Positions 24,030 through 32,677 of a stretch of 64,000 nt of DNA are shown here, in pieces. Within the stretch, counting starts at the first letter, position 1, and every line of letters starts with the position of its first letter. This DNA is from a virus. A program made the translations under genes and the position numbers. The notes under the pieces were generated by a model. That model saw nothing but the letters and a program-made list of their open reading frames with translations. It had not been told where the DNA came from and searched no databases. The stretch is from positions 62,001 to 126,000 of IMG/VR virus record IMGVR_UViG_3300025876_000005. One strand, written 5' to 3'.

Positions 24030-24082
24030 AAAAACAAGCAGCGCTGCTAGTGTCTTACTAATAAAAAACGATTAATCGGAAC

Positions 24083-24112
24083 AAGGTCTACCCTAATAAG
24101 CAGGCCTTTTTT
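24083..24112 (+). terminator. Rho-independent terminator
   Basis: AAGGTCT (24083-24089) pairs with AGGCCTT (24102-24108), with one G-U pair, and a T run follows. It separates the polymerase N-terminal gene from nrdB. Confidence 0.65.
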
Positions 24113-24147
24113 AGACTAATCTGCAATTGTAAAAAAACTAGCAAATA

Positions 24148-25155
24148 ATGTCACTATTTAAAGAAAGAATAGAATTTAAGCCTTTTGAGTACCCGGAGTA
24201 TTATACCGAGGGTTGGCTGAAACAAGCTCAAGCGTTCTGGTTACACACAGAGATCTCTATGCAAGGAGATGTAAAAGACTGGAATGAAAGAATGGAAGCA
24301 CATGAAAAGAACCTGGTAGGCAATATTTTGCTAGGTTTTGCACAAACTGAATGTGCAGTTTCAGATTACTGGACTGGTATGGTAACAAAGTGGTTTCCGA
24401 AGCATGAAATCAAGCAAATGGCAATGATGTTTGGCTCACAAGAGACTATTCATGCCACTGCATACTCATATCTAAATGAAACTCTAGGACTAGAGGACTT
24501 CACTGCATTCTTACACGAACCAGCAACAGCTGAAAAGTTTGAGCATTTAACCTCAACCGAAGCTGATTGGACTCATGACGATCTTGCCGAAAACTCAAAT
24601 GCAAGAAGACAAGTTGCTAGATCTTTAGCAATCTTTAGTGCCTTTGCAGAAGGCGTTTCACTCTATTCTTCATTTGCGGTACTCTACTCGTTCCAAATGA
24701 GAAACTTATTAAAAGGTATTGGTCAGCAAATGAAATGGTCAGTACGTGATGAGTCTCTACACTCTAAAATGGGTTGTCAACTCTTCAGACACATGACTGA
24801 TGAATACCCAGATCTAAAAGAACAGGTTAAAGACGATGTTGTTAGAGCTGCTCAACTAATGGTTGAAATGGAGCACAAATTCATCGATAAGATGTTTGAA
24901 ATGGGTAATCTTGAAAACCTTAAGAAAGAAGATCTTAAGAGCTTTATTACCAAAAGAGCCAATGAAAAAATTGCAGAACTTGGTTACACAGAAGGCCCTT
25001 TCATGGAATATGATGAAGAGAGCGCTAGTCAACTAGACTGGTTCTACCATCTAACCGGTGGCCACACACATACCGACTTCTTTGCAGTTCGACCAACTGA
25101 CTATTCAAAAGCAGGCGAAGACGAAAACTGGGACGAAGATGACTTATTCGACTAA
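24148..25155 (+). CDS. nrdB: Ribonucleotide reductase small subunit (NrdB)
   Basis: A 335-residue class I R2 protein, which makes the radical used by NrdA to form dNTPs. Metal ligands are visible as Glu68 (AQTECAV), Glu99 and His102 (QETIHATAY), the Glu in AEGVSLYSSF (about 168) and Glu/His in RDESLHSKM (about 204-207). Tyr106, four residues after His102, sits where the radical tyrosine Tyr122 lies in E. coli. The first ligand is Glu where E. coli has Asp84 (the spacing of 31 residues to the next ligand is the same). The acidic C-terminus fits docking to NrdA. The gene lies between the two halves of the DNA polymerase. Confidence 0.9.
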   Translation: MSLFKERIEFKPFEYPEYYTEGWLKQAQAFWLHTEISMQGDVKDWNERMEAHEKNLVGNILLGFAQTECAVSDYWTGMVTKWFPKHEIKQMAMMFGSQETIHATAYSYLNETLGLEDFTAFLHEPATAEKFEHLTSTEADWTHDDLAENSNARRQVARSLAIFSAFAEGVSLYSSFAVLYSFQMRNLLKGIGQQMKWSVRDESLHSKMGCQLFRHMTDEYPDLKEQVKDDVVRAAQLMVEMEHKFIDKMFEMGNLENLKKEDLKSFITKRANEKIAELGYTEGPFMEYDEESASQLDWFYHLTGGHTHTDFFAVRPTDYSKAGEDENWDEDDLFD

Positions 25156-25168
25156 TTAATTATACACG

Positions 25169-27022
25169 ATGTTTAAAATGTTTAAAAAAGAAGATACAGA
25201 CCGCACTGAAGTGGTTAATTACGCAGCAGACTTAGGCTGGGAAATCGGAGTAGATTTTCCAACATGGGCTAACACTGAAATCTACGTAAAAACAATCAGC
25301 AGAGGCTATCTGTTAGAAGGTGAAACACCGAAAGATGCTTACTGGAGAGTTGCAACTACAACTGCTAAAAGACTGCAAAAGCCAGAAATGGCAAGCAAGT
25401 TCTTTGACTACATCTGGAAAGGCTGGTTAAACCTAGCATCTCCAGTACTTTCAAACACTGGAACTGAGCGCGGTCTACCAATCTCTTGTTTTGGGATTGA
25501 TGTCGCAGACTCAATTGCAGATATTGGCGGTAAGAATCTAGAGATGATGCTCTTAGCAAAACATGGCGGTGGTGTTGGTATTGGTGTTAACCAGATCAGA
25601 TCTGCTGGATCTACGATCCGCGGTAATGGAACTTCAGACGGTGTTGTACCTTTTATTAAGATCTATGACTCAACTATCCTAGCTACTAATCAAGGAAGTG
25701 TAAGACGTGGCGCAGCTTCGGTTAACATTGACATTGAGCATGGTGACTTTTGGGAATGGTTAGAAATACGTGAACCAAAGGGTGACGTTAATCGCCAGTC
25801 TTTAAATATCCACCAGTGTGTGATTGTACCAGATGGTTTTATGCAAAAGGTAGAAGCCGGTGATAAAGAAGCACGTAAAAGATGGGCTGCAGTGCTTAGA
25901 AAACGTAGAGCAACAGGTGAGCCTTATATCATGTTTAAAGGTAATGTGAACAGTGCAAATCCAGATGCTTACAAGAACAATGGTCTAAAGGTTTATATGA
26001 CCAACATTTGTTCTGAGATTGCACTACATACAGATGAGAACCACTCTTTTGTATGTTGTTTAAGTTCATTGAACCTGGCAAAATATGATGAGTGGAAAGA
26101 CACAGATCTAATCTACACTGCAACATGGTTCTTGGATGGAGTACTTGAAGAATTTATCCAGAAAGCAAAATACATGCGTGGTTTTGAGAATAGCGTGAGA
26201 TCAGCAGAAAAAGGTAGAGCTTTAGGACTTGGAGTCTTGGGCTGGCACACTTACCTGCAAGAGCACAATATTCCATTCGAAGGCCTAACAGCTCAGTTTG
26301 AAACACGTAAGATCTTCTCTCAACTAAAGACTGAAAGTGAGAAGGCAAGCCGAGATCTAGCCAAAGAATATGGTGAACCTCTATGGTGCGTTGGCACCGG
26401 CATGCGTAATACGCACCTGAGAGCCGTTGCGCCAACTGTGAGCAACTCAAAACTTGCTGGTAACTATTCACCAGGTATTGAGCCTTGGGCTGCTAACGTA
26501 TTCACAGAACAAACTGCAAAGGGTACTTTTATTCGTAAGAACCCAACGTTAGAACAAGCTTTAGATCTAATCGGTAAGAATACAAAAGACACTTGGGATA
26601 AGATCCTAGAAGATGGTGGTAGTGTACAAGGTCTAGATTGGATGGATGATTATCACGTACATATCGGTGAGGCTCTAGATAAAGATTGGGGCACTCCGAT
26701 CCATAAAGATAAATTGAAAGAAGCGCCAGAAGCAGCCGAAGATCAGTTTATTCCAATGAAAGATGTATACAAGACCTTTAAAGAAATTAACCAACTTGAG
26801 CTGGTAAAACAGGCTGGAGTGAGACAACAATATGTTGACCAAGCAGTCTCTTTGAACTTAGCGTTTCCAATTGAGGCAACACCTAAGTTTATCAACCAAG
26901 TGCACCTAGAAGCTTACAATCAAGGTATTAAGACGCTCTATTACATGAGAACAGAGTCAGTACTGAGAGGCGATATTGCAACAAGAGCAATGGATCCAGA
27001 TTGTATCAGCTGTGATGGATAA
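25169..27022 (+). CDS. nrdA: Ribonucleotide reductase large subunit (NrdA)
   Basis: A 617-residue catalytic subunit, shorter than the usual 750 or so because the N-terminal ATP-cone is missing; overall activity control by ATP/dATP is therefore probably absent. Active-site features are ISCFGID (first redox Cys), NICSEIALHTDE (Asn-x-Cys-x-Glu radical site), the second redox Cys in VCCLSSLNL, the Tyr pair in TLYYMRTES and the C-terminal CISCDG that passes electrons from thioredoxin or glutaredoxin. It is 13 bases after nrdB, clearly an operon, and is followed by a terminator. Confidence 0.92.
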   Translation: MFKMFKKEDTDRTEVVNYAADLGWEIGVDFPTWANTEIYVKTISRGYLLEGETPKDAYWRVATTTAKRLQKPEMASKFFDYIWKGWLNLASPVLSNTGTERGLPISCFGIDVADSIADIGGKNLEMMLLAKHGGGVGIGVNQIRSAGSTIRGNGTSDGVVPFIKIYDSTILATNQGSVRRGAASVNIDIEHGDFWEWLEIREPKGDVNRQSLNIHQCVIVPDGFMQKVEAGDKEARKRWAAVLRKRRATGEPYIMFKGNVNSANPDAYKNNGLKVYMTNICSEIALHTDENHSFVCCLSSLNLAKYDEWKDTDLIYTATWFLDGVLEEFIQKAKYMRGFENSVRSAEKGRALGLGVLGWHTYLQEHNIPFEGLTAQFETRKIFSQLKTESEKASRDLAKEYGEPLWCVGTGMRNTHLRAVAPTVSNSKLAGNYSPGIEPWAANVFTEQTAKGTFIRKNPTLEQALDLIGKNTKDTWDKILEDGGSVQGLDWMDDYHVHIGEALDKDWGTPIHKDKLKEAPEAAEDQFIPMKDVYKTFKEINQLELVKQAGVRQQYVDQAVSLNLAFPIEATPKFINQVHLEAYNQGIKTLYYMRTESVLRGDIATRAMDPDCISCDG

Positions 27023-27077
27023 GAAATCCGGTGGTATGAAACAGGACCACATTTAGGACCGTTATAGTTAACGGGTT

Positions 27078-27114
27078 GGGCAGAGAAAAGTTCGCTACTA
27101 TCTCTGCCCTTTTT
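27078..27114 (+). terminator. Rho-independent terminator
   Basis: A perfect 9-base stem GGGCAGAGA (27078-27086) and TCTCTGCCC (27101-27109) is followed by TTTTT. It closes the nrdBA unit. Confidence 0.9.
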
Positions 27115-27168
27115 ATTGAAACTGTTTGCTCTTTTCACATACAATAACTAAACATAAATTAAAAAAAT

Positions 27169-27912
27169 ATGAAGTTAAAAATTGATCGTATTGACCAGCA
27201 CGCGTTGACCAACTTTATCAATCGCGTTAAGCTAATTGACTCTTTCATCTACATGAAAATCACTAATGGTAGAATCGAGTCTTCTGTTTATTTACCGCAG
27301 AGAGATGCAGTAAAGAGCCATGTTGTAAACATGGACCAGATTTTCCAGACCAATGAGATTGTACCTAGTGACAAAGCCCTAAAGATTGCATTCTTCGATG
27401 GTGTTAAAGTTATTGAAGCAATCAAACACTTTGAACATGATGCTATTAAAGGTGAAATTGAATTCATCGAGAATGATGAAGAATACGTAGCATCTACGTT
27501 TAGAATCTACAACGATGAGTTAGAAATTAAGCTATCTTGTTCAGAACCATCATTGGGCTTTAAAGATCTTACAAAAGAGCAACAAGAAGCTATCTTCTCA
27601 AGAGATAATAGTGCATTCAACTTTGAGATCGATACTCATATGATTAACAAAGTAAAGAACTTGTTTAATCTAGACACAGAAGAAACATTTAGTATTAAAG
27701 CTAACGGTAAAGGAGTTAACGTTGATGGTAAATCATTTAGCGTTGTGATTAATCCAGAAAGCAAAGGCTCTGGTAAGGCTACAGTCTATAAGAAGTATTT
27801 GAACCTGTTAGACAGGGAAGAACAAAACGTGTTCGTATCGAGCTCGAAAGTTGTCTTCCAGTCTAAGGATTCAGAAACACTATTAACTGTATCAACTTGC
27901 CAAACAGCTTAA
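27169..27912 (+). CDS. 45: gp45 sliding clamp
   Basis: A 247-residue protein (T4 gp45: 228) of alternating strands and helices with two similar halves, as in trimeric PCNA-type clamps. The N-terminus (MKLKIDRIDQHALTNFINR) and the beta-rich end are consistent with gp45, but no short signature settles it. The main support is context: it directly precedes the C-terminal half of the polymerase (three bases apart), as gp45 groups with gp43 in T4, and the clamp-loader gene gp44 is also in this phage. The clamp ring tethers the polymerase and, in T4-type phages, activates late transcription through gp33 and gp55. Confidence 0.65.
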   Translation: MKLKIDRIDQHALTNFINRVKLIDSFIYMKITNGRIESSVYLPQRDAVKSHVVNMDQIFQTNEIVPSDKALKIAFFDGVKVIEAIKHFEHDAIKGEIEFIENDEEYVASTFRIYNDELEIKLSCSEPSLGFKDLTKEQQEAIFSRDNSAFNFEIDTHMINKVKNLFNLDTEETFSIKANGKGVNVDGKSFSVVINPESKGSGKATVYKKYLNLLDREEQNVFVSSSKVVFQSKDSETLLTVSTCQTA

Positions 27913-27915
27913 TAA

Positions 27916-29124
27916 ATGGATATAAAAGAGTTAGAAAATAAACCAATAGATCAATTGACTGATGCTGACGCTAAGCTGCTTGTAGATCACTACAAGCAGC
28001 TTTCAGCAAAGTATACAGCTTATGAGCAGGCGGTTAAGTTAACTCTTAACTCGATCTACGGAGCCTTTGGTAACAAATGGTTTCACTTCTTCAATATCGA
28101 CATTGCAGAGTCAATTACAAAACAGGGTAAGAATGCTATTCTCTACTCAGAGTCAATCTTGAACAAATATGTTCAAGAATTTTGGCATAAAGACACTGCA
28201 GTTCACGAGCAATTCGGTATTAAAGTAAAGGGTAAAATAGAGAAGCCAGCTGTAATCTACATCGATACTGACTCATGTTACGTTCAGTTTCAAGATGTTT
28301 ATGAGTCTATCATCTGGGAAGATGAAAGTAAGAAGATGTCAATTGACGAGTTTATCTTAGCACTTTATGGCTTTAGACTTAATAATTATATTGTTAAGTG
28401 TATGGAGATGTACGCTGAGAAACGTAATACTGATAACTTCTTAATGTTTGAGCTTGAGACTATTGCATATAATGGTATCTGGATGAGCAAGAAGAAGTAC
28501 ATTCAGAATATTGCATGGGACGATAAACTAGAGAAGACCGATCGACATGCGCCTCTGAAAAAGATTAAGACGATTGGATATGATACTATTCAATCTTCAA
28601 CACCAGCATTTGTAAGAGCAAAACTAGTTGAAGCACTTAAAATTATATTTAAGAGCGCTAAAACACCAAGTGCTGAAGAATTACAAGAACTTGTTCAATT
28701 CATGAAGCAGGTCAGAAAAGAGTTCCAGCTTGCAGATATTGACGAGATCTCATTTAACAGAAGGACAAACAATATTGAGAAATATATTGTTGACGACCAG
28801 ATTGAATTTCAAGTTGGTCTAAAATGTCCGGCCAATGTTAAAGCAGCAGGTTACTACAACTACCTGCTTAATATGAACTCTAAATTTAAAACAAAGTATA
28901 AAGTAATTGGTAACGGTGAGAAGCTAAAGATCTACAACTGTAAGAGTCCAATCAGTGAAGTTTATGCCTATCTACCAGGTGAACATCCTTATGAGTTTGC
29001 ACCAGAGATAGACTACGACACTCAGTTTGAAAAGGCAATGATTGACCCGTTAAACAGAGTACTTACAGCAATCGGTCTACAGACACTTGACACTAATCTA
29101 CTTTATGCATCAGCACTATTTTAA
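27916..29124 (+). CDS. 43: DNA polymerase gp43, C-terminal half (split)
   Basis: A 402-residue product carrying the rest of a family B polymerase: motif B KLTLNSIYGAFGNKW (about 41-55), motif C VIYIDTDSCYV (about 113-123) and a thumb with EKYIVDDQIEFQVGLK (about 294-309). It lacks exonuclease and motif A, which are in the gene at 22593. About 35 residues before motif B rebuild the fingers helix. The chain ends LLYASALF; Leu-Phe at the end fits a clamp-binding tail, as T4 gp43 binds gp45 through its C-terminus. The two halves must assemble to form an enzyme. It lies next to the clamp gene. Confidence 0.92.
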   Translation: MDIKELENKPIDQLTDADAKLLVDHYKQLSAKYTAYEQAVKLTLNSIYGAFGNKWFHFFNIDIAESITKQGKNAILYSESILNKYVQEFWHKDTAVHEQFGIKVKGKIEKPAVIYIDTDSCYVQFQDVYESIIWEDESKKMSIDEFILALYGFRLNNYIVKCMEMYAEKRNTDNFLMFELETIAYNGIWMSKKKYIQNIAWDDKLEKTDRHAPLKKIKTIGYDTIQSSTPAFVRAKLVEALKIIFKSAKTPSAEELQELVQFMKQVRKEFQLADIDEISFNRRTNNIEKYIVDDQIEFQVGLKCPANVKAAGYYNYLLNMNSKFKTKYKVIGNGEKLKIYNCKSPISEVYAYLPGEHPYEFAPEIDYDTQFEKAMIDPLNRVLTAIGLQTLDTNLLYASALF

Positions 29125-29126
29125 TT

Positions 29127-29318
29127 ATGGACAATTTTTACGAAGTAATCAGACAAATGGCAAAAGACACTCCTAATGATTCAGAATTAGGCTGTAAAAT
29201 AAGACACTTGTTTTGCCAGATTAACAAAGAGAACGCTAAAAAGCTAAATGCTCAAAAAGCAGCATCTAATCAGATCGATCTTGAGGACATGATAAACGAA
29301 GTCAACAATGGAGATTAG
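29127..29318 (+). CDS. Small hypothetical protein
   Basis: A 63-residue, helical protein two bases after the polymerase C-terminal gene, with two Cys (LGCKIRHLFC) and an acidic end (DLEDMINEVNNGD). Its last bases overlap the next small gene. No family was recognised; its place between polymerase and uvsX suggests a replication accessory role. Confidence 0.55.
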   Translation: MDNFYEVIRQMAKDTPNDSELGCKIRHLFCQINKENAKKLNAQKAASNQIDLEDMINEVNNGD

Positions 29319-29487
29319 TATGAATAAAGAACAACATGAGTTTGTTCTAAAATATCAAAAGATCTACGATCGACTTGCTCAGTTAGAGGGCAGAATGCAG
29401 GAACTGCAGGCAGAAAGCCAGGCCTTAATCGAAGAGCTTGAAACATTACGTGAAGAAGAACGTACAAAATTTAAAACAGAAGAATAA
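29308..29487 (+). CDS. Very small coiled-coil protein
   Basis: An open frame of 59 codons from ATG 29308 (or 55 from ATG 29320), overlapping the end of the previous gene and ending two bases before uvsX. The product is one long amphipathic helix with Leu/Ile at heptad-like spacing (RLAQLEGRMQELQAES, then EELETLREEER). Codon use and tight packing support a real gene. It could bridge or bind a replication protein; the function is unknown. Confidence 0.55.
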   Translation: MEISMNKEQHEFVLKYQKIYDRLAQLEGRMQELQAESQALIEELETLREEERTKFKTEE

Positions 29488-29489
29488 TT

Positions 29490-30611
29490 ATGGCAAAAAC
29501 TAAGAATAAAGAGTTCAGCTTTGACGATATTAACGCTGAATTAGCAAACTTAAATCCATTAGGTTCAGTAATGGAACACTCTAGTTTTAGTGAAGTTACA
29601 GAGTGGATTGACACTGGTAACTACCACTTAAATGCATGTGTTAGTGGAACTCTATTTGGTGGTTGGCCAAACAACAGATCTTGCTCAATTGCAGGACCTT
29701 CTGGAACCGGTAAGACATATCTAATTCTAAACTCAATCCATCGTGCGATTGAAATGGGCTACAACATCATATTTTATGATTCAGAAGCCGCTGTTGATAG
29801 AGACCTTATGAAGAAATTCGGTATTGACACTACTAAAGTTAACTATCAGCCGGTAAACACAGTACAAGATTTTAGAACCTCTATTACTACGATCACATCT
29901 AGAATGCAAGAGGCCAAGCGTGCTGGTGCTGAACTACCTAAGATGATGTTTATCTTAGATTCAGCAGGTAACTTAGCTACGGCCAAAGAGATTGAAGATG
30001 CTAAGTCAGGCAGTGACAAGTCTGATATGACACGCTCTAAAGTGCTTAAGTCAATCTTTAGAATTATCATGACACCAATGGCCGACTTAAAGATTCCTTT
30101 TATCTTTACTAACCATACATACCAGACACAGAGCTTTATTTCACAGCAAGTTGCCGGTGGTGGTACAGGACCTGAATATGCAGCATCAATCGTACTCTTT
30201 TTAAACAAGGCACAGCTCAAAGAAGGTGGTGAAAAGGCCGGTATTATTGTAACTGCAAAACCAAACAAGAACAGATTTGCAAAACCAAATCCAATTAAGT
30301 TTCATCTACACTTTAGTGAAGGTATGAACAGATACGTAGGTCTAGAGAACTACATTGACTGGGAAGATATTGGTATTGCACGTGGCAGTATTGAAAAAGG
30401 CCAGAAAGTGCCAAAGGCAACGGCTCGTGGCTGGATCTGTAAGCACCTAGAAGAGGTTATACCTAACAACGAATTCTTTACCGATAAGGTCTTTACCCAA
30501 GAAGTTCTTGAGAAGATTGATAAGAAAATCTACGACCTGTTCAACTACAATACAGACGTTCAGTTTGATGTAGACGATATTATGGAAAGTACGGTAGAAG
30601 ATGAGGATTAA
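29490..30611 (+). CDS. uvsX: UvsX RecA-like recombinase
   Basis: A 373-residue recombinase (T4 UvsX: 391), which forms filaments on single-stranded DNA and drives strand exchange for recombination-dependent replication. Walker A is AGPSGTGKTYLIL (about residues 68-80), a catalytic Glu lies in YDSEAAVDRD (about 97-106), Walker B is MMFILDSAG (about 152-160), and the L2-like loop is QVAGGGTGPEYAAS (about 219-232). The acidic C-terminus (STVEDED) is typical. UvsY and gp32, its partners, are also present. It overlaps the following small gene by 11 bases. Confidence 0.92.
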   Translation: MAKTKNKEFSFDDINAELANLNPLGSVMEHSSFSEVTEWIDTGNYHLNACVSGTLFGGWPNNRSCSIAGPSGTGKTYLILNSIHRAIEMGYNIIFYDSEAAVDRDLMKKFGIDTTKVNYQPVNTVQDFRTSITTITSRMQEAKRAGAELPKMMFILDSAGNLATAKEIEDAKSGSDKSDMTRSKVLKSIFRIIMTPMADLKIPFIFTNHTYQTQSFISQQVAGGGTGPEYAASIVLFLNKAQLKEGGEKAGIIVTAKPNKNRFAKPNPIKFHLHFSEGMNRYVGLENYIDWEDIGIARGSIEKGQKVPKATARGWICKHLEEVIPNNEFFTDKVFTQEVLEKIDKKIYDLFNYNTDVQFDVDDIMESTVEDED

Positions 30612-30900
30612 TGAAGATAAGCTGCCGATTAAATATGTGATTGGTATTGAGAAAGATCTACCGGGCTGGCCAACAGGCATGGACATTGTCTATAATGAAA
30701 TTACAATGTGTGTGCGTAACACAGACAGATATAAAGGTACTTTCACTCTACACGCTTTAAAAACATACCGTTTCCCAGAAGTAGAAGAAGAACATCTAGT
30801 GGCCTCATTAAACGAGGCTGTTACCGATGGTCTACTAGAACAAACTAACCAAGAAGAGGGCAAAGAGGCTTATAAGATTCTAATGAATCCATTTGAGTAA
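30601..30900 (+). CDS. Hypothetical protein after uvsX
   Basis: A 99-residue acidic protein overlapping the end of uvsX. The chain is alpha/beta, with a helical second half (EEHLVASLNEAVTDGLLEQTN), perhaps a small winged-helix-like fold, but I cannot assign a family. Translational coupling to uvsX suggests a role in recombination or replication. Confidence 0.55.
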   Translation: MRINEDKLPIKYVIGIEKDLPGWPTGMDIVYNEITMCVRNTDRYKGTFTLHALKTYRFPEVEEEHLVASLNEAVTDGLLEQTNQEEGKEAYKILMNPFE

Positions 30901-30923
30901 ACCTCATATAACAATAAAAATAT

Positions 30924-32240
30924 ATGCAATTCGGACAAGACTTTGAGAAGATATTCTTTAGACTATCTTTGGCCAAGCCAAAATATCTACAAGCTATTAA
31001 GACTGACTATTATCAGTCTGAAGAGATTGATATTTTAAGCTATCTTGCAAACAAGTTTTATGTTAAGTTCAATGAGACACCATCAAAGGACCAACTAAAA
31101 CTACTTGCACAGAACAGCAAGCGAGCTAAAGAAAAAGTCACAGACAGCATCTTAGACCTGCTCTTTGACGTTGATCTAGATCAGTATGATGATGAGTGGC
31201 TAACAGATACTGCAGAGTCTTGGATTAAATGGAAAACATTTAACACATCACTTACTGATACAATTGAGTTTATTAAGACAACTCAAGTTACACCAGAGAA
31301 TACTGAGAGTATTATTCAGAAAGTTAAAGGCTTAATCAACGAACGTAACAACATTACCTTTAACTCAGATCTGGGTCTAGACTTCTTTAACCCAGAAGAT
31401 CACGATCAGAAAGAGACTGATAAAGTAAGCTCTGGTTACAACTTTGTTGATAGACTACTTGGTGGTGGTTATGACAAAGGCGGTAACTTAATCGTTTATG
31501 CTGGTGAACAAAACATTGGTAAATCAATTTATCTAGCTAACGACGCAGCAAGCTTTGTTAAGATGGGCACAAACACCGTTGTAATTACAGCGGAAATGGC
31601 AGCACATAAGTTTGTAAAACGTATTGGTTCAAACTTACTATCGATTAATATAAGTGAATATGCTGACAAGTCTAAGAACAGAGACTTAATGAAGCGTAAG
31701 CTTGAGACCGTGGGTGATGGCTTTACTCCTCCTGGTCAACTCTTTGTTAAACAAATGCCAACGTCACAAGCAACAGTACTTGATATTGAGGCTTATGTTA
31801 GTCAGATTGAAGAAGAACGTCAGATTAAAATCGGTGCAGTTATAATTGACTACATAAACATTTTGGCCAACTACCGTAACTTAAATACGGAGAATACATA
31901 TATGAAGATTAAGCAGATTGCAGAGGACTTAAGAGCAATGGGTCAACGCAATGACTGGTTGATCGTAACAGCAACTCAGATTACACGAAGCGGTTATAAC
32001 TCAAGCGACATTACAATGTCCGACATTGCAGAATCAGCTGGTCTATCACACACTGCCGATATTATGTACGGTATTATTCAAGATGATCTAATGCGAGCAA
32101 ATGAAGAATACTGGCTTAAGATCTTAAAGATAAGAGACGGTGAAGGAAAGGGCACTAAATGTAAGTTGAACATCAACTGGAACTATATGCGCCTAATAGA
32201 AACAGAAGAATTAAGCACATCAAATTTACACGGAATATAA
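30924..32240 (+). CDS. 41: gp41 replicative DNA helicase
   Basis: A 438-residue DnaB-family helicase (T4 gp41: 475), which unwinds the fork 5'-3' and works with the gp61 primase. The C-terminal RecA-like domain shows Walker A YAGEQNIGKSIYLA (about 192-205), the conserved VVITAEMAA (about 219-227), Walker B AVIIDYINILANY (about 306-318) and the DNA-binding Gln in VTATQITRSGYNSSD (about 351-365). The N-terminal 150 residues are helical, as in the family. Its stop overlaps the start of the next gene. Confidence 0.9.
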   Translation: MQFGQDFEKIFFRLSLAKPKYLQAIKTDYYQSEEIDILSYLANKFYVKFNETPSKDQLKLLAQNSKRAKEKVTDSILDLLFDVDLDQYDDEWLTDTAESWIKWKTFNTSLTDTIEFIKTTQVTPENTESIIQKVKGLINERNNITFNSDLGLDFFNPEDHDQKETDKVSSGYNFVDRLLGGGYDKGGNLIVYAGEQNIGKSIYLANDAASFVKMGTNTVVITAEMAAHKFVKRIGSNLLSINISEYADKSKNRDLMKRKLETVGDGFTPPGQLFVKQMPTSQATVLDIEAYVSQIEEERQIKIGAVIIDYINILANYRNLNTENTYMKIKQIAEDLRAMGQRNDWLIVTATQITRSGYNSSDITMSDIAESAGLSHTADIMYGIIQDDLMRANEEYWLKILKIRDGEGKGTKCKLNINWNYMRLIETEELSTSNLHGI

Positions 32241-32677
32241 TGAATAGAGATAAAATATTTGACAATAACTTTGATTCACCGGATTTTGAGATAAATTCAA
32301 ACATGTCGTTTGAACTCGATTCTAGTTTCAAAGACACCCTAGATGAAGACATCAAGATTCATTATGACATGATTGCCAATAAGATCCATAAATTGATCGA
32401 GCTTTCACGTTTTAAGCAGTTTAATGATGTTGATGACCTAGGTAGATGTAAGAAGCTGAAGAAGTCAGACATCAACGATGTATATGGTTACATTGTTGAT
32501 GAGATGAAAGCTAAATTTAGCAGAATAGACATTTTTAGCGAAATGTGTGTGTACTTCGATATTAAACCTGATAAGTTTTATAGTTCATTGAGTAACGTCT
32601 ACAAAGAAGACTTAATTCAAGAACTAGATTTAAGAACTGGTGTTTTAGAGAGAAAAAACATTAACAAGTTATTTTAA
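32240..32677 (+). CDS. 33: gp33-like late transcription co-activator candidate
   Basis: A 145-residue acidic, helical protein. The C-terminal part (FSEMCVYFDIKPDKFYSSLS, then a helix and a last hydrophobic tail) follows the layout of T4 gp33 (YLEATTAFLEENSIPETQF, then the clamp-binding LDFLL end). Here the tail is NINKLF, with Leu-Phe at the very end. In T4, gp33 links the clamp to RNA polymerase so that gp55 can open late promoters. gp55 is also present in this window. Identity is by pattern and context only; an unrelated small protein remains possible. Confidence 0.5.
   Translation: MNRDKIFDNNFDSPDFEINSNMSFELDSSFKDTLDEDIKIHYDMIANKIHKLIELSRFKQFNDVDDLGRCKKLKKSDINDVYGYIVDEMKAKFSRIDIFSEMCVYFDIKPDKFYSSLSNVYKEDLIQELDLRTGVLERKNINKLF

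Noticed and set aside
23997-24147. Self-splicing intron or intein remnant explaining the split polymerase
   Set aside because: There are no Cys/Ser junction or intein blocks at the protein ends, and I could not identify group I intron core elements in 151 bases.
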